Source of the DNA: Roseomonas genomospecies 6
GTDB lineage: Bacteria > Pseudomonadota > Alphaproteobacteria > Azospirillales > Azospirillaceae
Assembly: GCF_008365375.1 (NCBI RefSeq)
Contig: NZ_QOKW01000006.1
Span: forward strand, 186,001-250,000
Direction of reading: 5' to 3'
Length of the DNA stretch: 64,000 nucleotides
This document shows, piece by piece, positions 17,838 through 26,002 of the stretch (positions are counted from its first letter, which is position 1; every line of letters starts with the position of its first letter). The notes beneath the pieces were generated by a model that worked only from the letters and a program-made list of their open reading frames with translations, searched no databases and was not told the origin of the DNA. Made by a program: the position numbers and the translations under genes.

Positions 17838-18611
17838 TTACTTTCTTGCCGCAGCCAGAATGTCTCCGGCTTCCTTGCGGATGATGTTCAGGTGCTTCAG
17901 CAGGATCGCCAGCGACTGATCGTAGTTGAACGCCTCCTCCGACTCGTCGGGGATGTCGGTGTCGTCGGCGGCGACCGACACCTTGGCCTTCTTCTTCACC
18001 GTCGCGAAATACTCGCTGCCGGTCTTCTCGAAGGCCTTGATCGCCTTCTGCAAGGCGTCCGCATCGTTGGCCCGCGTGGCCGCGTCCAGCGCCTTCGTCG
18101 CCTTTTCCAGTCCACTCGACGCCCGGAAGGCAAGCAGGAAGCCTTCGGCGGGCTTCTTCTTGCCGGTCAGGGCCTCGAACATCTTCTTGGCCGCCGTCCA
18201 GTCGGCGAAGAAGGTGGTCGCGGGCATCTCCTTGCCTGCGCTGGCCTTCTCCAATTTCTTCAGGGCGGTTTGGCTTTCCAATTGGGCCATCTGCTCGACG
18301 TTCATCGCACCGCCCAGCATGTCCGCCGCCACCTCGACGGCGCCCTCGTTCTTCGCCTTCTGCGCCTTCACGATCACCGCGCTGAGCTTCGCGCGGAAGA
18401 TCTTGGTCGCCTGGAGCAGGTCGGCCAGCGCCTCGCGCAGCGCCTTGGCGTCCCCGGCCTTGTAGGCCTTGTCCCAGGCCGCGGCGGCTTTCTCCACGTC
18501 ACCGGACTTCTTCACGACCGCGACGGCCTCGGCGGAGTTCGGAATCTTCTTCGCCTCGGCTTCGCATTTCGCCTTGTGTTTCTTGAACTCGGCGGCGGCG
18601 ACGAACGGCAT
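17838..18611 (-). CDS. Lysine/alanine-rich helical protein, unknown
   Basis: No family recognised. The 257-residue protein is rich in Lys, Ala and Glu, has no signal peptide or membrane helix and reads as a series of amphipathic helices (for example DVEKAAAAWDKAYKAGDAKA and AIKAFEKTGSEYFATVKKKA), possibly TPR-like or coiled coil. Start chosen at ATG 18609-18611 with a GGAG site upstream, giving MPFVAAAEF; the frame is open further to 18695. It follows the DNA ligase on the same strand after 121 bases, which gives only weak support for a shared role. Confidence 0.75.
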   Translation of the reverse strand: MPFVAAAEFKKHKAKCEAEAKKIPNSAEAVAVVKKSGDVEKAAAAWDKAYKAGDAKALREALADLLQATKIFRAKLSAVIVKAQKAKNEGAVEVAADMLGGAMNVEQMAQLESQTALKKLEKASAGKEMPATTFFADWTAAKKMFEALTGKKKPAEGFLLAFRASSGLEKATKALDAATRANDADALQKAIKAFEKTGSEYFATVKKKAKVSVAADDTDIPDESEEAFNYDQSLAILLKHLNIIRKEAGDILAAARK

Positions 18612-18732
18612 GATGGGGTCTCCGGGATGGCTTCTGCAACCGCTTGGCTGCATCAAGCGGTTGCGGAAGACTAGGCGCTGTCGCGCATCCGTCAACGCGG
18701 ACCCGGTTCAAAATGGAAGATGCGGCCCCGCC

Positions 18733-20310
18733 CTACCCAGCAACCATCGCCTGAAGAGTTTCCAGCCGGTCGGCTTCCGCCGCCGGCTTGTCCCAGCGGA
18801 TGCGGTGGACGCGCGGAAAGCGCATCGCCAGACCGCTCTTGTGTCGGTTCGATGGGTGCACACTGTCGAAGGCGACCTCCAGCACGAGCCCCGGTTCGAC
18901 CTCCCGCACCGGGCCGTAGCGGCGGGTGGTGCGGTTGCGCACCCAGCGGTCGAGTTCCACAAGCTCCGCGTCGGTGAAGCCGAAATAGGCCTTGCCGACC
19001 GGCACCAGTTCCTCCCCGCGCCAGACGCCGAAGGTGAAGTCCGAATAATAGCTGGACCGCTTGCCGTGCCCGCGTTGGGCGTACATCAGCACGGTGTCGA
19101 GCGTCAGCGCGCCCCGCTTCCACTTGAACCACGGCCCCTTGGGACGCCCGGCGACATAGGTGCTGTCGCGCCGCTTCAGCATCAGCCCTTCGATGCTGTT
19201 CTCCCGGCTGCCCTCGCGCAGCGCTTTCAGCGAGTCCCAGCCGTCGAACGACACCAGCGGCGACAAATCCATCCGGCGGGGCCGCACCGCGTCGTACCAG
19301 CGCTCCAGCCGGGCGCGGCGTTCGGTGAAGGGCAGACCGCGCAAGTCTTCCTCCCCGTCGAACAGGATGTCGTAGAGCCGCACCCAGGCGGGAAATTCCT
19401 TGAGCATCGCCGCCGTGACCGTCTTGCGGTTCAGCCGCTGCTGAAGGTCGTTGAAGGGTGCCACCGCCCCCTCGTCGCGGGCGACCAGCAATTCCCCGTC
19501 CAAAACGGCATCGAACGTCATGTGATCGGCGATGTCCGGAAAGGCACCGGACACGTCGTCGCCGGTGCGGCTGTAGATCCGCCGCTCGCCGCCGCGGGCC
19601 GCCAACTGCACGCGGATGCCGTCCCACTTCCATTCCGCGCTGTAATCGGCGGGGGACAGGGCGGCCATGTCCTCCTCTTCCAGCGGGTGGGAGAGCATCA
19701 GCGGGCGGAAGCCGGCGCCCTTCCCCGCCGCCGGCCGGTCGGACTTCCCTTCCAGCCAGGCGAACAGATCCGCGTAAGGCGGGGTCAGCCCGTGCCAGCA
19801 CTCCTCCAGATCGCCGAGATCGACCTTCCCCCACTCCGCCAGCGCCGTCTTGGCGAGCCGCGCCGACACACCCACCCGCAGACTGCCGGTGATGAGCTTC
19901 AGCAGCGCGAAACGGCCCGAGGAGTCCAGCGTGTCCAGCCAGCCTTCCACCAGCCCCATCACCTGCCCGCGCCTGGCCGCGCGCAGCGTCTCCACCACCT
20001 CGGTCATGGAGGGCGGCAGGCTGTTCGACCGCTCCGGACGCTCCGGCCAGATCAGGGCCACCGTTTCGGCGAGGTCCCCCACATAATCATAGGACAGGGC
20101 GAACAGCTCCGGATCGACGCGGGTGGCGACCAGTTGCCGGATCGCCGCCGGCTTGGCCTCGTGGAAGACCAGCGTCTCCGTCAGGGCCGCCAGCGCCCAG
20201 CCACGGTCAGGGTCCGGCGTGGTGGCGAAGAAATCGGCCAGCAGGCGAATCTTTCCGTTGCGCGCGGGCATGAAGACCAGCCCGTCGATCAGCGAGGAAA
20301 AGTTCTTCAC
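18733..20310 (-). CDS. ATP-dependent DNA ligase of the exonuclease-associated (damage response) type
   Basis: The enzyme seals nicks using ATP. The 525-residue protein has an N-terminal DNA-binding region (about 1-200), an adenylation domain with the AMP-accepting lysine Lys228 in EWKWDGIRVQ, downstream nucleotidyl-transfer motifs (DGELLVA, IEGLMLKR, WFKWKR) and an OB-fold domain to the end. It matches the bacterial ligases genetically linked to a metallo-beta-lactamase exonuclease and implicated in cisplatin-type damage. Its start overlaps the exonuclease stop by four bases. The Lhr-type helicase and phosphoesterase often found with this pair are not adjacent here. Confidence 0.92.
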   Translation of the reverse strand: MKNFSSLIDGLVFMPARNGKIRLLADFFATTPDPDRGWALAALTETLVFHEAKPAAIRQLVATRVDPELFALSYDYVGDLAETVALIWPERPERSNSLPPSMTEVVETLRAARRGQVMGLVEGWLDTLDSSGRFALLKLITGSLRVGVSARLAKTALAEWGKVDLGDLEECWHGLTPPYADLFAWLEGKSDRPAAGKGAGFRPLMLSHPLEEEDMAALSPADYSAEWKWDGIRVQLAARGGERRIYSRTGDDVSGAFPDIADHMTFDAVLDGELLVARDEGAVAPFNDLQQRLNRKTVTAAMLKEFPAWVRLYDILFDGEEDLRGLPFTERRARLERWYDAVRPRRMDLSPLVSFDGWDSLKALREGSRENSIEGLMLKRRDSTYVAGRPKGPWFKWKRGALTLDTVLMYAQRGHGKRSSYYSDFTFGVWRGEELVPVGKAYFGFTDAELVELDRWVRNRTTRRYGPVREVEPGLVLEVAFDSVHPSNRHKSGLAMRFPRVHRIRWDKPAAEADRLETLQAMVAG

Positions 20311-21338
20311 GCCCCCTCCTCGTCCTCGAAGCCGACCAGGGCCAGGGCGCGGGCACGGATGCCGCGTTGGGTCGCGTGGTGGACCAGCGCCTCCTCCCGG
20401 CCATGGGTCACCCAGACCTCCGGCGCGGCGACCTCCTCCAGCGTTTGCGTCAGCTCGTCCCAGTCCGCGTGGTCGGAGATCACCAGGGGGAGTTCCACAT
20501 CGCGCTGGCGCGCCCGCTGCCGCACCCGCATCCAGCCGGAGGCCATCGCCACCACCGGGTCGGTCAGACGCCGCGCCCAGCGGTCGGCCACGGCGCCCGG
20601 CGGGGCCAGCACCAGGGCGCCCTTCAACTCCTCCTTCGCCGCGACGGTGGCCGGGCGAAGCTCACCCAGGGGAACGCCGAACCCCTCGTACAGTTTGCAG
20701 ATCGGTTCCAGCGCGCCGTGCAGATAGATCGGGCGGTCGTAACCGGCGGCGCGCAGCAGGGAGATCACCCGCTGGCATTTCCCCAGCGCGTAGGCCCCGA
20801 CCACATGGCTGCGCTCCGGAAAGATCGCCATGGAGTGCAGCAGCTTGTCGATCTCCCCCAGGTCCGGCGGGTGACGGAAGACCGGCAAACCGAAGGTGGC
20901 CTCGGTGATGAAGACGTCGCAGGGCACGGGCTCGAACGGGGTGCAGGTGCGGTCGAAACGTCGCTTGTAGTCGCCGGACACCACCACCCGCGTTCCGGCA
21001 TGCTCCAGAATCACCTGGGCGCTGCCCAGCACATGGCCGGCGGGAGCCAGCCGCACCGTCACATCACCGATGCGGATCGCCTCGCCGTAGTCGAGCGCCT
21101 GCGTCGCGCCGCCCGCCCCTTCGCCCAGCCTCTGCCGCATGATGGCCAGCGTTCCGGCGGTGGCGAGCACATGGGAATGTCCGGGCCGGGCGTGGTCGGA
21201 GTGGCCGTGGGTGACGACCGCCCGCTCCACCGGACGCAGCGGATCGACGTGGAAGCCGCCGGGCTCCACGTATAGTCCTTCCGGGCACACCTTGATCCAA
21301 CGTTCGGCGGGGGTTCGTGAGGCGGTCGATGCGGGCAT
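20307..21338 (-). CDS. Ligase-associated DNA exonuclease (metallo-beta-lactamase/beta-CASP type)
   Basis: This 343-residue protein has the zinc-site motif THGHSDHARPGH near residue 45, further ligands in GHVLGSAQV and VSGDYKRRFD, and a late HADWDEL segment, placing it among the mRNA 3'-end-processing-like exonucleases encoded with ATP-dependent DNA ligases. Start at ATG 21336-21338; the codon at 21347 in the same frame is TTG. It is the first gene of a two-gene repair operon and diverges from psuG. Confidence 0.9.
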   Translation of the reverse strand: MPASTASRTPAERWIKVCPEGLYVEPGGFHVDPLRPVERAVVTHGHSDHARPGHSHVLATAGTLAIMRQRLGEGAGGATQALDYGEAIRIGDVTVRLAPAGHVLGSAQVILEHAGTRVVVSGDYKRRFDRTCTPFEPVPCDVFITEATFGLPVFRHPPDLGEIDKLLHSMAIFPERSHVVGAYALGKCQRVISLLRAAGYDRPIYLHGALEPICKLYEGFGVPLGELRPATVAAKEELKGALVLAPPGAVADRWARRLTDPVVAMASGWMRVRQRARQRDVELPLVISDHADWDELTQTLEEVAAPEVWVTHGREEALVHHATQRGIRARALALVGFEDEEGA

Positions 21339-21445
21339 GCCCTGCAATATAGGTCGTCCTCGCGAAAGGACAAAATTCCGATTCCTCCGGTTGCGCTCGC
21401 AGGCACCACGGCGCAGGATGCGGGCGAACGAGGGAGAAACCGACC

Positions 21446-22366
21446 ATGCACGACCGCCTGTCCCCGACGCCCGAGGTCGCCGCCGCCCTGGCCGAGGGCC
21501 GGCCCGTCGTCGCCCTGGAATCCACCGTCATCTCCCACGGCATGCCCTATCCGAAGAACCTGGAGACGGCGAAGGCTCTTGAGGACGCGGTGCGGGCCGA
21601 AGGGGCGATCCCCGCCACCGTCGCGGTTCTGGACGGGCGCATCCGCGTCGGGCTGGACGGCGATGGGCTGGAGCGGCTCGCCAAGGGCGGCACGAGCGTC
21701 ATGAAGCTGAGCCGCCGCGACCTGCCCGTCGCGCTGGCGACCGGGATTCCGGGAGCGACCACCGTCGCCGCCACGATGATCGCCGCGAGGCTGGCCGGGA
21801 TCGCCGTCTTCGCCACCGGAGGCCTGGGCGGGGTGCATCGCGGCGCGGAAACCAGTTTCGATGTTTCGGCGGATCTGGACGAACTGGCCCGCACCAGCGT
21901 TTGCGTCGTCTGTGCAGGTGCGAAGTCGATTCTCGACCTGCCCAAGACGCTGGAGGTGTTGGAGACCCGCGGCGTTCCCGTTTTGGGCCTGGGCACGGAC
22001 TCGTTTCCGGCCTTCTACAGCCGCAACTCTGGTCTGCCCGTCTCTCATCGCTGTGACAACGTGCACGAGGTCGCGGCCATTCTGCGGGCCAAATGGGACC
22101 TTGGGCTGGAGGGGGGCGTGGTCCTCGCCAACCCCATTCCGGAGGCCGACGCGCTGGACGGCGCGGCCATGGAACAGGCCATCGCGCAGGCGCTAAAGGA
22201 TGCGGAAGAGCATGGAATCACGGGGAAATCCGTCACGCCTTTTCTGCTGGCGGCGCTGGAGCGGATCACCGGCGGGCGCAGTCTGGCGGCGAACATGGCG
22301 CTGATCCGCAACAACGCCGTGACTGCGGCGCGGCTGGCCGTGGCCTACGCCGCGTTGACGGCGTAG
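21446..22366 (+). CDS. psuG: Pseudouridine-5'-phosphate glycosidase
   Basis: PsuG splits pseudouridine 5'-phosphate to uracil and ribose-5-phosphate. The 306-residue protein has VALESTVISHGMPYPKNLE, GATTVAATMIAA, FATGGLGGVHRGAE and VCAGAKSILDLPKTLE, all diagnostic of the family. GAGGGAG precedes the ATG. The partner kinase PsuK is not next to it. Confidence 0.96.
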   Translation: MHDRLSPTPEVAAALAEGRPVVALESTVISHGMPYPKNLETAKALEDAVRAEGAIPATVAVLDGRIRVGLDGDGLERLAKGGTSVMKLSRRDLPVALATGIPGATTVAATMIAARLAGIAVFATGGLGGVHRGAETSFDVSADLDELARTSVCVVCAGAKSILDLPKTLEVLETRGVPVLGLGTDSFPAFYSRNSGLPVSHRCDNVHEVAAILRAKWDLGLEGGVVLANPIPEADALDGAAMEQAIAQALKDAEEHGITGKSVTPFLLAALERITGGRSLAANMALIRNNAVTAARLAVAYAALTA

Positions 22367-22477
22367 GTTGGTCATAGGCCGATAAGCATAAGTGGTAAGC
22401 CATTCGTGACATCTGGGTTTAAGACGCCGTTAACCGACGCCGGGTGAATCTGCCCTCGTTCTTCAGCGGAGGTTTCT

Positions 22478-22891
22478 ATGCGTGCGCCCAGCCCGTCGAA
22501 CCTGGTTTCCCGGATGATCGCCATGGCCGCCCAGCCCGACGAGGGCATCGGCGAACCCGACAACCGCCCGGCTGCGCGGGTGAAGAAGATCGTCTGGGCC
22601 TCCCAGGCGGCGAAACTGCGCGGGTCCCTCTCCTCCCGCCTCGTTCATGAGATCGAATGCGCGGTGTCCGCCGATCTGGACAGCATGGAGCTGCCGGAAG
22701 TGTTCTTCACCTCCGTCGAGTTCGCCGGCCGGGTCATCACCTGCGATCTGGACGCCTCGGGCACCGCGTCGATCTTCGGCCTGATCGACGTCGGCGATTA
22801 TGACGAGCTGGTGGAAGAGGCGGGCGACGACGCCCTGTTCGGGGTCGATTGGGACGGCGTCTACGTCACCCCGGCGCGCACCCGCCACTGA
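22478..22891 (+). CDS. Unknown acidic protein
   Basis: I do not recognise this 137-residue protein. It lacks a signal peptide. After a variable N-terminus it has VKKIVWASQAAKLRG, and a C-terminal acidic part (DVGDYDELVEEAGDDALFGVDWDGVYV). A good GGAGG site precedes the start. A terminator follows it, shared with mtnP on the other strand. Confidence 0.75.
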   Translation: MRAPSPSNLVSRMIAMAAQPDEGIGEPDNRPAARVKKIVWASQAAKLRGSLSSRLVHEIECAVSADLDSMELPEVFFTSVEFAGRVITCDLDASGTASIFGLIDVGDYDELVEEAGDDALFGVDWDGVYVTPARTRH

Positions 22892-22917
22892 TCCTTTTCA
22901 GTTTTTCTCGAACAAAC

Positions 22918-22953
22918 GCGGGGACCGGACGCACGCCGGTCCCCGCTTTGTTT
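22918..22953. terminator. Intrinsic terminator between 22478-22891 and mtnP
   Basis: GCGGGGACCGG pairs perfectly with CCGGTCCCCGC around a 7-base loop and is followed by TTTGTTTT on the plus strand. The genes converge here. Confidence 0.9.
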
Positions 22954-22965
22954 TGACTGTTACCC

Positions 22966-23850
22966 TCAGCCCAGCGTACGGGCGAGGATGACATCCAGCT
23001 TCTTCAGCATCTCCGGATCGCGCTTGTCCGGCGCGGTCATGATCGCGTTGTCGAGCGCGGTGTGGCAGCCCTGGCCGCACAGCCCGTCACGAACCTGAAT
23101 CTTCGGGGCGAGCGCCTTGACCAGCGACCGGGCCTTGCCGGCGTTGGCGATCACCACCCGGATCACGGCGTCCACGGTGACGTGGTCATGCTCCGGGTGC
23201 CAGCAGTCGAAATCGGTGACCATGGCGACGGTCGCGTAGCACATCTCCGCCTCGCGGGCGAGCTTGGCCTCCGGCATGTTGGTCATGCCGATCACGTCGC
23301 AGCCCCAGCTCCGGTACAGCTCGGATTCGGCCTTGGTCGAGAATTGCGGGCCTTCCATGACCATGTAGGTGCCGCGGCGCTGGTGCGGGATGTCGAGTTC
23401 CGCCAGCGATTCCTCGATCAGGTCGCCCAACCGCCCGCAGACCGGATGACCCAGCGCCACATGCGCCACCAGACCGGTTCCGAAGAAGCTCTTGGCACGG
23501 GCGAAGGTGCGGTCGATGAACTGGTCGATCACCACGAAGGTGCCCGGCGGCAGATGCTCCTTCAGGGAGCCGACGGCGGACACCGACAGGATCTCGGTCA
23601 CGCCCAGCGCCTTCAGGGCGAAGATGTTGGCGCGGAAATTCAGTTCGGACGGCGGGATGCGGTGGCCGCGGCCGTGGCGCGGCAGGAAGACCAGCTTCTG
23701 CCCGTTCAACTCTCCGGTCAGCAACTCGTCCGACGGGTCGCCGAAGGGGGTTTCCACCTTCACCCAGCGCTGGTTCTCCAGACCGTCGATGTCGTAGACG
23801 CCGCTGCCCCCGATCACGCCGAGCACCGGCGCGGACCCGGTTTCCGCCAT
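22966..23850 (-). CDS. mtnP: S-methyl-5'-thioadenosine phosphorylase
   Basis: MtnP cleaves methylthioadenosine to adenine and methylthioribose-1-phosphate in methionine salvage. The 294-residue protein has the PNP-family loops VIGGSGVYD, LPRHGRGHRIPPSELNFRAN and GMTNMPEAKLAREAEMCYA, and the base-recognition segment TDFDCWHPEHDHVTV. Two ATGs lie close together (23856 and 23850); GGAGG is nine bases from the second and only three from the first, so the second is used. Confidence 0.95.
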   Translation of the reverse strand: MAETGSAPVLGVIGGSGVYDIDGLENQRWVKVETPFGDPSDELLTGELNGQKLVFLPRHGRGHRIPPSELNFRANIFALKALGVTEILSVSAVGSLKEHLPPGTFVVIDQFIDRTFARAKSFFGTGLVAHVALGHPVCGRLGDLIEESLAELDIPHQRRGTYMVMEGPQFSTKAESELYRSWGCDVIGMTNMPEAKLAREAEMCYATVAMVTDFDCWHPEHDHVTVDAVIRVVIANAGKARSLVKALAPKIQVRDGLCGQGCHTALDNAIMTAPDKRDPEMLKKLDVILARTLG

Positions 23851-23927
23851 AGTCATATGCCTCCGTCAATGGGTGGGCGCAGTATTCCGCCCCAGCCCCG
23901 CAAAGGCAACGATGACGGCGGCAACGC

Positions 23928-24644
23928 CTACAGCGTGCGGAGAAGCACCACGACCAGCGTCAGGTAGACGGCGGCCTTCGCCGCGGTGCTGAGGCGGGCG
24001 ACGCTCCACAACGCGACGCCGGGGCGGCGGAACAGCGCGACCAGCGCCATTCCCGCCGCGAAGCCCCCCAGATGAGCGGCCCAAGCCACGTCCGCCAACC
24101 CGGACTCCGGTCCCGGCGGCATCAGCGTCATCGCGACGTTGACCGCCAGAAAGCTGCCCACCACGAAGGAGGCCGGAACGCGCGGCCCCGGTGACACGCC
24201 CAGCGTCGCCTGCGGGTGCAGCAGCAGATAGGCCCCCATCACCCCGCAGATCGCGCCGCTCGCCCCGACCAGCGGCGCCATGGGATCGATGGCGAGCGCG
24301 CCCTCGACCACCGCCCCCACCGCCGCGCACAGCAGGAAGAACAGCAGGTAGCGCAGGCTGCCCATCGACAGTTCGACCGCACCGCCGAATGCCCAGAGCG
24401 CCAGCATGTTGCTGACAAGATGAACGATGTCGCTGTGGATCAGCACATGGCCGAACAGCCCGCGCCACACCGCCCAGGTCGGCAGCGGCCCGGCCGTCTC
24501 CACCGTTCCGAAGAAATAGGCGGGGACGAAGGCGAAGGGCTCTGGCGGCAGGCCCAGCACGAAGGCGAGCGTGCAGACCATGACGATGCCCTGGTTGACG
24601 TAGGGTATCCCTCTGGCGGGTATCCCTCTGGCCGCGCGCACCAT
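23928..24644 (-). CDS. Rhomboid-family intramembrane serine protease
   Basis: The product (238 residues) is a polytopic inner-membrane protein with the rhomboid catalytic pair: Ser129 in LVGASGAICG and His191 in AAHLGGFAAG. The loop HSDIVHLVSNML and six predicted membrane helices fit the family. Substrates unknown. The N-terminus carries a duplicated ARGIP made by a 15-bp tandem DNA repeat. It lies 77 bases downstream of no same-strand gene and is probably transcribed alone. Confidence 0.93.
   Translation of the reverse strand: MVRAARGIPARGIPYVNQGIVMVCTLAFVLGLPPEPFAFVPAYFFGTVETAGPLPTWAVWRGLFGHVLIHSDIVHLVSNMLALWAFGGAVELSMGSLRYLLFFLLCAAVGAVVEGALAIDPMAPLVGASGAICGVMGAYLLLHPQATLGVSPGPRVPASFVVGSFLAVNVAMTLMPPGPESGLADVAWAAHLGGFAAGMALVALFRRPGVALWSVARLSTAAKAAVYLTLVVVLLRTL
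24603..24632. repeat. 15-bp tandem duplication in the rhomboid N-terminus
   Basis: GGGTATCCCTCTGGC occurs twice head to tail. In the rhomboid frame it yields ARGIP-ARGIP. A recent slippage product that keeps frame. Confidence 0.9.
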
Positions 24645-24858
24645 GCCCCCTCACCGCCTGCCGGGGCGCCGTGCCCGGCCTTCATCCTCTTTCGATATGG
24701 GGGCTTTCCCTCCGATGACCAGCGCCCGAAAGCGGCGCCGGATGCGCCCGCGGCGCAGCGGTCCTACACCCCCCGGCCCGGTTGGTCGCGCAGCCGGACG
24801 GCTGGCACAGTTTTCCCCACGGAACGGCACACCGCAACGACGCAGGGGAGAAACGCTG

Positions 24859-25668
24859 ATGCCCGAACAAACGGATACCGAACGGCCCGAATTCGCTTCA
24901 CTGGAGGTCGCGCGGCAGGGCCGCGTCCTGTTGCTGACGATGAACGACCCGGCAACCCGCAACGCGCTCGGCAACGGCATGATGGCCCGCGGGCGGGAAG
25001 CGCTGGAGGAGGCCGCTCACGACACCGGCATCGGCGCCGTCGTGCTGACCGGCGCCGGGGGCGCCTTCAGTTCGGGCGGACACCTGACGCAACTCTACGA
25101 CCATGCCGGCAAGTCCCGGTCGGAAAACCGCGAATCCATCGAGCGCTTCCACGGCTGGGTGCGCATCATGCGGGAATGCCCGAAGCCCATCGTCGCCGCG
25201 GTCGAAGGCCCGGCGGCGGGGGCCGGCTTCTCCCTGGCACTGGCCTGCGACCTGATCGTCGCGGCGGCGGACGCGCGGTTCCTGACCGCCTATGTCCGGG
25301 TCGGGCTGAACGCGGACGGCGGCGCCTCAATCTCCCTCGCCCGCGCCCTGCCCCCGCAGCTCTGCGCCGAACTGATGCTCGACGGCGGGCCGGTGGACCC
25401 GCAACGCCTGCAGCAGTTCGGCGTCGTCAATCGCATCGCCGAACCTGGTCGCGCACTGGACGACGCATTGCGCTGGGCGGCGACGCTGGCGGAAGGTCCG
25501 GCGGCGGCGATGGGACGCGCCAAGCGACTGATGGAACTGGCCTACGGCAACTTCGCCACCCAACTCGCCCGCGAAAGCGACCTGTTCGTGGAAGCCCTTC
25601 ACCACCCGGAGGCCAGGGAAGGCATCACCGCTTTCTTCGAGAAGCGCCCGCCGGTCTTCCCGCGATGA
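24859..25668 (+). CDS. Enoyl-CoA hydratase/isomerase family protein, PaaG-like active site
   Basis: A 269-residue crotonase-fold protein. The oxyanion-hole regions GAGGAFSSGGHL and GPAAGAGFSLALACDLIVAA are intact. At the position of the first catalytic glutamate of crotonase (FGQPE) it has FLTAY, and downstream LNADGG aligns with the LVPDSGG segment of PaaG-type isomerases, so it is more likely an isomerase or other crotonase-fold activity than a standard hydratase. The ATG at 24859 is preceded by GGGGAG; the open frame upstream to 24643 lacks family sequence. Confidence 0.88.
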   Translation: MPEQTDTERPEFASLEVARQGRVLLLTMNDPATRNALGNGMMARGREALEEAAHDTGIGAVVLTGAGGAFSSGGHLTQLYDHAGKSRSENRESIERFHGWVRIMRECPKPIVAAVEGPAAGAGFSLALACDLIVAAADARFLTAYVRVGLNADGGASISLARALPPQLCAELMLDGGPVDPQRLQQFGVVNRIAEPGRALDDALRWAATLAEGPAAAMGRAKRLMELAYGNFATQLARESDLFVEALHHPEAREGITAFFEKRPPVFPR

Positions 25669-25730
25669 CGGCTCGGTTGAACAGGAGCGATTCCAATCAA
25701 CTTTCCGGTTGACGCCGGAGCCGCATTCCT

Positions 25731-25880
25731 ATGGATGTCACGCGCCGGTGGAGATTCTTCCATCCGGCAACCCGAGAGGAGGTGACGCGCTTGCGAGGTT
25801 TCCTGAAGTGGTTCAGACGCTTCTGGTTCCGGTTGAAGATCGAGTTCGAAGCCGGCTTCAACTGCAACCCGGATAGCTGA
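25731..25880 (+). CDS. Possible amphipathic micro-protein
   Basis: A 49-codon frame from ATG 25731 to TGA 25880. An internal TTG at 25791 is eight bases behind a strong GAGGAGG site and would give a 29-residue peptide LRGFLKWFRRFWFRLK... ending FNCNPDS, dense in Trp/Phe and Arg/Lys. No family recognised. The ribosome-binding sequence lies in the left arm of the inverted repeat 25778-25946. Coding status is a hypothesis based on the ribosome-binding site and composition; a chance frame in GC-rich DNA is possible. Confidence 0.35.
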   Translation: MDVTRRWRFFHPATREEVTRLRGFLKWFRRFWFRLKIEFEAGFNCNPDS

Positions 25881-25946
25881 GAACCCAAAGGGGCGGGGCT
25901 GGGAAACCGGCCTCGCCACTCAGGAACCGGAAGGCGCGTCACCTCC
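25778..25946. repeat. Imperfect inverted repeat flanking the micro-ORF
   Basis: The left arm 25778-25811 starts GGAGGTGACGCGC and ends TTTCCTGAAGTGG. The right arm 25916-25946, read on the other strand, starts GGAGGTGACGCGC and ends GTTCCTGAGTGG. The 13-base ends match perfectly, the rest with small gaps. Both strands thus carry a Shine-Dalgarno-like GGAGG at the outer end. The rest of the 25669-26002 gap contains only the hairpin at 25965-25995. Confidence 0.8.
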
Positions 25947-25964
25947 TTGCCGGCCACGATAGCA

Positions 25965-25995
25965 CACCGCCGCTCCCCGTCAAAGCGGGGCGGTG
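25965..25995 (-). terminator. Hairpin after tamB
   Basis: CACCG...CCCCG-TCAAAG-CGGGG-CGGTG forms a two-part stem with a five-base bulge directly beyond the tamB stop. No T-run follows, so its terminator role is tentative. Confidence 0.4.
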
Positions 25996-26002
25996 GAGCC
26001 GG

